A stretch of DNA of 58,071 nucleotides. Origin: an uncultured Kangiellaceae bacterium (GTDB taxonomy: Bacteria; Pseudomonadota; Gammaproteobacteria; Enterobacterales; Kangiellaceae). A model generated the notes under the pieces. That model was given only the letters and a program-made list of their open reading frames with translations. It was not told the DNA's origin and did no database searches. A program made the position numbers and the translations under genes. Positions within the stretch are counted from its first letter, which is position 1. Every line of letters begins with the position of its first letter. Below are positions 53,913 to 58,071 of the stretch, in pieces. The stretch is from NCBI GenBank assembly GCA_905479925.1, contig CAJQOL010000134.1, positions 1-58,071 on the forward strand, in the 5' to 3' direction.

Positions 53913-54674
53913 TTATTCCTGCAACCGGTTGATTACATCATCGAGTTTGTTATTAACGGTTGGCTCAGCAAACCGAGGTCTTACCAACTTTCTATTTCGC
54001 CGCCAACTAGGACGAATGGGAATTAACGTCGATACTTTTTTCTTCGCAACTATAATATGGTAATTTGCGAAATGTTTTAAGAACCATTTCAGCCAAGTTG
54101 CCTCTATTCCATTGTTCTTTTTCATTGCCATGGTTTGATACCGTAATGATATTGGAATTTCAGCGGTAATTTCTAAACCCAATAGGCTAAACCAATCATT
54201 CAACCTCGCTTTACCATAAGAGCGAGACGGTAATGATTTGGTCCGTCTAACTTCCGCCCAAATTCGTTTACAGTTAAACCAAGAGATAGGGTTTCTTCGT
54301 AACATCACAACTTGCCCTTCCGGAATTAGAACGCGCTCCACCTCCCGTAATGTCCGGTGCGGAAATTTAGCAGTTTCGATTACCTCGGGCAACAGCGCTA
54401 GATCGATAGTATCGGACGCTATAGGAAGCTCATGATATTGACAGTAAATATCACAGTCAGGCTCCCTATCACTGATCACAACACTTTTTCGAACAACGAT
54501 GCTACCTTCGGATAGTTCCCGGGCTTTATCTGAATAGAGTAACGCGTAATATCCAAAAATGTCTCGTAAAACAGATTTTAGTTGCGATTTTACGACATGA
54601 GAGCGAGTTACCAAATACTTATCCAGCAGGCTATTTCTTTCACTTGAACCCTTTGATACAAATGGTTTGGTCAC
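53913..54674 (-). CDS. YafS-like class I SAM-dependent methyltransferase
   Basis: 253 residues, GTG start at 54674 with AAGGGGG before it. Methyltransf_11-type: LPIASDTIDLALLPEVIETAKFPHRTLREVERVLIPEGQVVMLRRNPIS covers motifs III-V (given here as the region about 85-133, broken by family-variable residues). The glycine-rich SAM motif I is not clear; the segment ARELSEGSIVV replaces it, so binding may be altered. In E. coli yafS lies beside rnhA-dnaQ, the same order. Substrate unknown. Confidence 0.82.
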   Translation of the reverse strand: MTKPFVSKGSSERNSLLDKYLVTRSHVVKSQLKSVLRDIFGYYALLYSDKARELSEGSIVVRKSVVISDREPDCDIYCQYHELPIASDTIDLALLPEVIETAKFPHRTLREVERVLIPEGQVVMLRRNPISWFNCKRIWAEVRRTKSLPSRSYGKARLNDWFSLLGLEITAEIPISLRYQTMAMKKNNGIEATWLKWFLKHFANYHIIVAKKKVSTLIPIRPSWRRNRKLVRPRFAEPTVNNKLDDVINRLQE

Positions 54675-54975
54675 TTAAGTGCCCCCTTGGTTAAAAGATG
54701 GTTTTGATAAAGCCTGGCATTTATTACTAATATAACAATTTAAGTTACCTGTCGAAGGTAACGCTAACCACAACGCCGCTAGAATTAGTATAACGCCGCT
54801 AAATCCACTGGATAGGTATAACTATGCCATAATTGGCGGCAAATTTGACATATTGCCCAATTAAAAATACCATCTACGCCAATTATTATCATGTTTTAGT
54901 AATATTCACGGTAAAAGCTCGTTCACACGCTTAATCAGTAGTGAAGAAGCCATCCTTAATTCATAGGTATTTCAT
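54675..54975. other. divergent gap between the methyltransferase and mltD
   Basis: 301 bases. It holds a direct repeat aacgccgcta (54772-54781 and 54792-54801) in a 20-bp period and is AT-rich. In E. coli gloB lies here; there is no trace of it. Confidence 0.6.
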
Positions 54976-56568
54976 TTGATAAAATCAAGCTTTATTCTGA
55001 TGGTCATTGCTGTACTCTCCGGCTGCCAAACATTTTCCTTATTGCCAACCTCTAAACAAAATCAAACAGCCGTAGCAGATACAGAAAAGGCTATCGATAA
55101 ACCAGCGCTTGAGAAACTAGATATTTGTGTAGCGGTAGATTCAGCGGATGATCCTGAAGCTTATGCTAACGCATGGGACAGAGTTGCATCGCAAATGACG
55201 ATGGATATTCCAAACCATAAACGTGTTAAAGCTCAAAAGAATTGGTATTTAAAGCACCCTCGATACTTAACTCGCGTAAGTAAACGCTCTGAGCCTTACC
55301 TTTATTTCATTATCGATGAAATAGAAAAACGCCAACTTCCCTTAGAGTTGGCACTTCTGCCTATCGTTGAAAGCGCTTTTGATCCATTCGCCTATTCCCA
55401 TGGAAGAGCATCTGGTATGTGGCAGTTTATTCCTGGAACAGGACGAGGTTACGGACTGTCTCAAAACTGGTGGTACGATGGGCGACGTGACGTTTATCTA
55501 TCAACCCATGCCGCATTAGATTACCTTACTTACCTCAATAAGCGTTTTGATGGTAATTGGTTACACGCGCTAGCCGCTTATAATTCGGGGCAAGGCAACG
55601 TAAGCCGAGCAATCCGCCGCAATAAGGCTAAATCTAAACCGACCGACTTTTGGTCTCTTAAACTACCAAAAGAAACTAAAGCCTATGTGCCTAAGCTTCT
55701 GGCACTTGCCGAAATTTTAAGAAATAGAGAAAGTAATAAAACCAATTGGACATGGGTTGATAACCAGCCATTTTTCGAAAGGGTAGCAACCGAAGGACAG
55801 ATAGACCTCACACTGGCCGCGGATCTTAGTGAAATTAGCATGAACGAGTTTTACCAGCTTAATCCAGCCTACAACCAATGGGCAACGCCTCCGGAAGGTC
55901 CACATTACATCCTTCTGCCAATAGGCAAAAAAGACACATTCAGCACTAATTTAAAAACTATTCCAAAGTCGGAGCGCATCGCTCAACGTCGTTACACCAT
56001 TAAAAACGGCGATAGCCTCAGTCAAATTGCTGCAAAGTTTTCTACGACAGTCGATTTATTACGCACCAATAATCAAATTAGAGGCAACAGCATTCGAGCC
56101 GGAAAAACACTACTGATTCCAATAGCTTCTAAACAGCGTGAAAAGTACTCTAAGAGCAACCAACAGCGGCTAATCAGCAAGCAGAACAGAAAACGTAAGG
56201 GAAATAAGGTCGTTGTTAACGTGAGGTCCGGCGATTCGTTTTGGACCCTTTCGCGCCAATATAAAGTTAATATGAGAAGTTTGGCGGGTTGGAATAACAT
56301 GGCTCCAACCGACACATTGCGTGTTGGTCAGAAGTTAGTGGTATGGACGGAACTACCGAGTGCCAACAAGGGGTTGGCTTCTATGGCAAAGAAAACAAAA
56401 AAGATTCATTACAAAGTTAGAAATGGTGACTCTTTTGCGCGTATAGCAAACAAATTCAATGTAAGCCTAACTAAAATCAAACAGTGGAATAAAAGCTTGA
56501 GTAAGCGGAAATATCTTCAACCGGGTCAATCGCTGACCCTATTCGTTGATATTACTAAGCAGTTTTAA
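54976..56568 (+). CDS. mltD: membrane-bound lytic murein transglycosylase D
   Basis: 530 residues (E. coli 452). A lipoprotein (lipobox AVLSGCQT, Cys17) that cleaves peptidoglycan glycan strands. SLT domain at about 120-250: catalytic Glu in LLPIVESAFDPFA, then SGMWQFIPGTGRGYGL and HALAAYNSGQGNV. Three LysM domains follow at about 337-383, 413-455 and 476-522 (YTIKNGDSLSQIA, VNVRSGDSFWTLS, YKVRNGDSFARIA), against two in E. coli. The start is TTG at 54976 with a weak ribosome site. Divergent from yafS-rnhA-dnaQ. Confidence 0.95.
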   Translation: MIKSSFILMVIAVLSGCQTFSLLPTSKQNQTAVADTEKAIDKPALEKLDICVAVDSADDPEAYANAWDRVASQMTMDIPNHKRVKAQKNWYLKHPRYLTRVSKRSEPYLYFIIDEIEKRQLPLELALLPIVESAFDPFAYSHGRASGMWQFIPGTGRGYGLSQNWWYDGRRDVYLSTHAALDYLTYLNKRFDGNWLHALAAYNSGQGNVSRAIRRNKAKSKPTDFWSLKLPKETKAYVPKLLALAEILRNRESNKTNWTWVDNQPFFERVATEGQIDLTLAADLSEISMNEFYQLNPAYNQWATPPEGPHYILLPIGKKDTFSTNLKTIPKSERIAQRRYTIKNGDSLSQIAAKFSTTVDLLRTNNQIRGNSIRAGKTLLIPIASKQREKYSKSNQQRLISKQNRKRKGNKVVVNVRSGDSFWTLSRQYKVNMRSLAGWNNMAPTDTLRVGQKLVVWTELPSANKGLASMAKKTKKIHYKVRNGDSFARIANKFNVSLTKIKQWNKSLSKRKYLQPGQSLTLFVDITKQF

Positions 56569-56590
56569 ACCTTTTAGATACTAGCTTTTG

Positions 56591-57544
56591 TTAAGCTTCC
56601 TGAAACACCATAAAAATATCCGCCCTTGAGTAAGGAGACTTACCATAAGGTGATTTTTGTTCCTTAAACCCAACCTTATCGTACAAGCTGATTGCGGGAG
56701 TCAACCTTCGGTTTGATTCCAAAAATAAACCTTTAAAATCAGCAGCTTGGTACTGTTGTATTGCTGCTATCACTAACTTCTCACCGATTCCAAGTCCTTG
56801 ATAATCCGGATCAACAGCCATTTTGGAGAGTTCTAACTGCCCATCTTTTGCAGCAATCAACGCCGCCGTACCGACAATTTTATCCATAATACGAGCCATT
56901 AAAATGAACCCTCCGGGCTCGATAATTCGCTCAAAAGGTTCAGAAAGTACAAGGTGATCGATGTCTTCAACATAAAAATATTTTTCTAGCCACGCGCGAT
57001 TAAGCTGGTAAAACGGCTTGCTATGCTCTTTTTCAAAGTGAATAATTTCTACTGAGTTAATCATTCGCTCTCGTCTAAGTTCAGACATTCGTTCAACCAA
57101 CGGTTTTTGTTCCAACTGTCGTTCAAGTAACTCGACATTATCCATTATATTTCCACCTGCCAGCGCTAATAATCGCCCTAGCACAATCTGTAGGTCCTTA
57201 AGAACTGGCGCCAATTGATCCATTAGCTCAAACCCCACAGGGGTGATGCTCAACATCCGACGACGTTCGTCCCCACCATCTATTTGATGATAGAGTAAAT
57301 CTGCCTGCTGAAGCTTTTTACTCATCTGACTAATCGCTGGATGTGTTTGACCAAGCATTTCTGCTAGCTGAGTCACGGACATCGACTCATTTTCATTAAG
57401 CAATTGCATTAACGGAACATTACGTGCCTGAAAATTGATATTTTCTGTCTTGTAGACTTCGTCCGTTTGACGGTGAATAATTTCGCTTAAGCGCTTTAAT
57501 CGGTTACTTAACCCTAATATGCCAATATCATTCAAACTCTTCAC
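56591..57544 (-). CDS. MarR-type regulator fused to a GNAT acetyltransferase
   Basis: 317 residues, GTG start at 57544 with AAAGG seven bases before. MarR winged helix at about 1-140: SVTQLAEMLGQTHPAISQMSKKLQQADLL (recognition helix region) and the wing DGGDERRRMLSITPVG. GNAT domain at about 165-317: LSKMAVDPDYQGLGIGEKLVIAAIQQY (acetyl-CoA loop QxxGxG) and SLYDKVGFKE. This fusion is common; the substrate and target genes are unknown. Convergent with mltD (22 bases apart). Confidence 0.93.
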   Translation of the reverse strand: MKSLNDIGILGLSNRLKRLSEIIHRQTDEVYKTENINFQARNVPLMQLLNENESMSVTQLAEMLGQTHPAISQMSKKLQQADLLYHQIDGGDERRRMLSITPVGFELMDQLAPVLKDLQIVLGRLLALAGGNIMDNVELLERQLEQKPLVERMSELRRERMINSVEIIHFEKEHSKPFYQLNRAWLEKYFYVEDIDHLVLSEPFERIIEPGGFILMARIMDKIVGTAALIAAKDGQLELSKMAVDPDYQGLGIGEKLVIAAIQQYQAADFKGLFLESNRRLTPAISLYDKVGFKEQKSPYGKSPYSRADIFMVFQEA

Positions 57545-58071
57545 TAAACTACCTTTAACCTATCTTTCTATTTATACATCAACCTAAAATACACTTAGGC
57601 GTATTTAAATTATTCAATGTGTGGCGAAAAAGCGATCATTAACAAGCTAAAATTCGCGACAATGTAATTACTTACGTAAATAAACAATAGCAGAGCCATT
57701 ACAGAATCTCAACGTAAGATATGACCAAATAAAACGATCATGTCACCTAATTATAGATACAATTTCTGTCTTCGATGTAAAGAATAGAAAATTACTTATG
57801 CTCGGGCAAAAATGGGGTCAGATATGAGTGACTGGCTAATTTTGCAGCGCTTGCTAGTCTATAAGCGTAGCGTGATGCCGGTATAACAACCAGATAACCA
57901 GTTTAGAGCGTTCCACCGTCAGCTGGCCTACAAACGACTAAAAAGAACTAAAAAAGGACTATTTACTGACTAAGTTGCCCTAAGTCGATAAATAGCCCTT
58001 CGTTTTTGCAGGAATGTGTTTTGGCTTTATTGTTTAAGCGTTACCAAAACTAATTGCTTTCAGATTTTTTC
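57545..58071. other. right-end intergenic region
   Basis: 527 bases without a convincing gene on either strand. It contains aaaaatggggtcagatatga (57808-57827 approximately), a phrase of the kind I associate with borders of transposon-related repeats, and a large hairpin near the edge. The MarR-GNAT promoter should be at its left end. Confidence 0.5.
57951..58007. repeat. large imperfect hairpin near the right edge
   Basis: About 20 paired bases: ggactatttactgactaag (57956-57974) against ctaagtcgataaatagccc (57980-57998), loop ttgcc, with an A-run before and T-run (58003-58007) after. Terminator or repeat element; the gene it serves would lie to the right. Confidence 0.65.

Noticed and set aside
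54675-54975. gloB between mltD and the YafS-like gene, as in E. coli
   Set aside because: No THxHxDH metallo-hydrolase motif or open frame in the gap.
57824-57886. Small frame of 20 codons near the right edge
   Set aside because: Too short, no ribosome site, lies in a repeat-like stretch.

Overview
The window reads as chromosomal DNA of a marine-type gammaproteobacterium. Housekeeping genes carry gammaproteobacterial sequence signatures (IscS, DnaQ, MltD, RimM, a YfjD-type CorC protein). Several neighbourhoods follow known gammaproteobacterial order: minor pilins next to ispH-fkpB-lspA-ileS-ribF-murJ-rpsT and obgE-rpmA-rplU/ispB as in Pseudomonas; rpsP-rimM-trmD-rplS beside ffh/ypjD/yfjD; and yafS-rnhA-dnaQ beside mltD. 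Low-to-moderate GC, frequent TTG starts and overall gene content make me think of a Kangiella/Aliikangiella/Pleionea-like lineage. That assignment is inference only.

Layout. 1-1527: minus-strand minor pilin operon fimT-pilV-pilW, cut by the left edge. 1852-9360: ispH-fkpB-lspA-ileS-ribF-murJ. 9538-10749: a response regulator with an unassigned C-terminal half. 11129-14802: rpsT, obgE, rpmA-rplU and ispB. 14831-17794: YkgJ-type cysteine cluster protein, pckA, ppiC, an inverted-repeat element and yacG. 17949-22516: recJ preceded by two poorly known genes, with a divergent Mth938-like gene. 22650-27438: dsbC, xerD, ogt, a thioredoxin-like protein, an orphan exbD and a secreted protein of unknown function. 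27592-30662: tRNA-Lys, an iscS lacking the rest of the isc operon, cysE, trmJ. 30663-31706: a probable small RNA and an orphan gene. 31941-38646: the rplS-trmD-rimM-rpsP operon, ffh, and the divergent ypjD/yfjD pair with a small DUF6316-like gene.

38707-50558 is the accessory part and the most interesting. Two divergent gene sets share a control region (44816-45229). Leftwards: a di-haem HzsA-like lipoprotein, two outer-membrane beta-barrel proteins, a TlpA-like thioredoxin, a small DUF4266 lipoprotein and a DUF3570 outer-membrane protein. Rightwards: a mono-haem protein resembling the DUF1588/DUF1585 part of planctomycete-type cytochromes, a di-haem LamG lipoprotein and a Tat-exported DUF1501-like protein. 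All nine are predicted to be exported and five or so c-type haems are encoded, so I propose a cell-envelope redox system not described as a unit as far as I know.

50585-58071: a TPR-like protein, a zinc-finger/membrane/TPR protein, dnaQ, rnhA, a YafS-like methyltransferase, mltD, a MarR-GNAT protein, and a 527-base right end with a large hairpin. A recurring oddity is that intergenic gaps carry degenerate short tandem arrays (13-21 bp units), the clearest being seven 15-bp units running over the 3' end of recJ and five 13-bp units in front of exbD.
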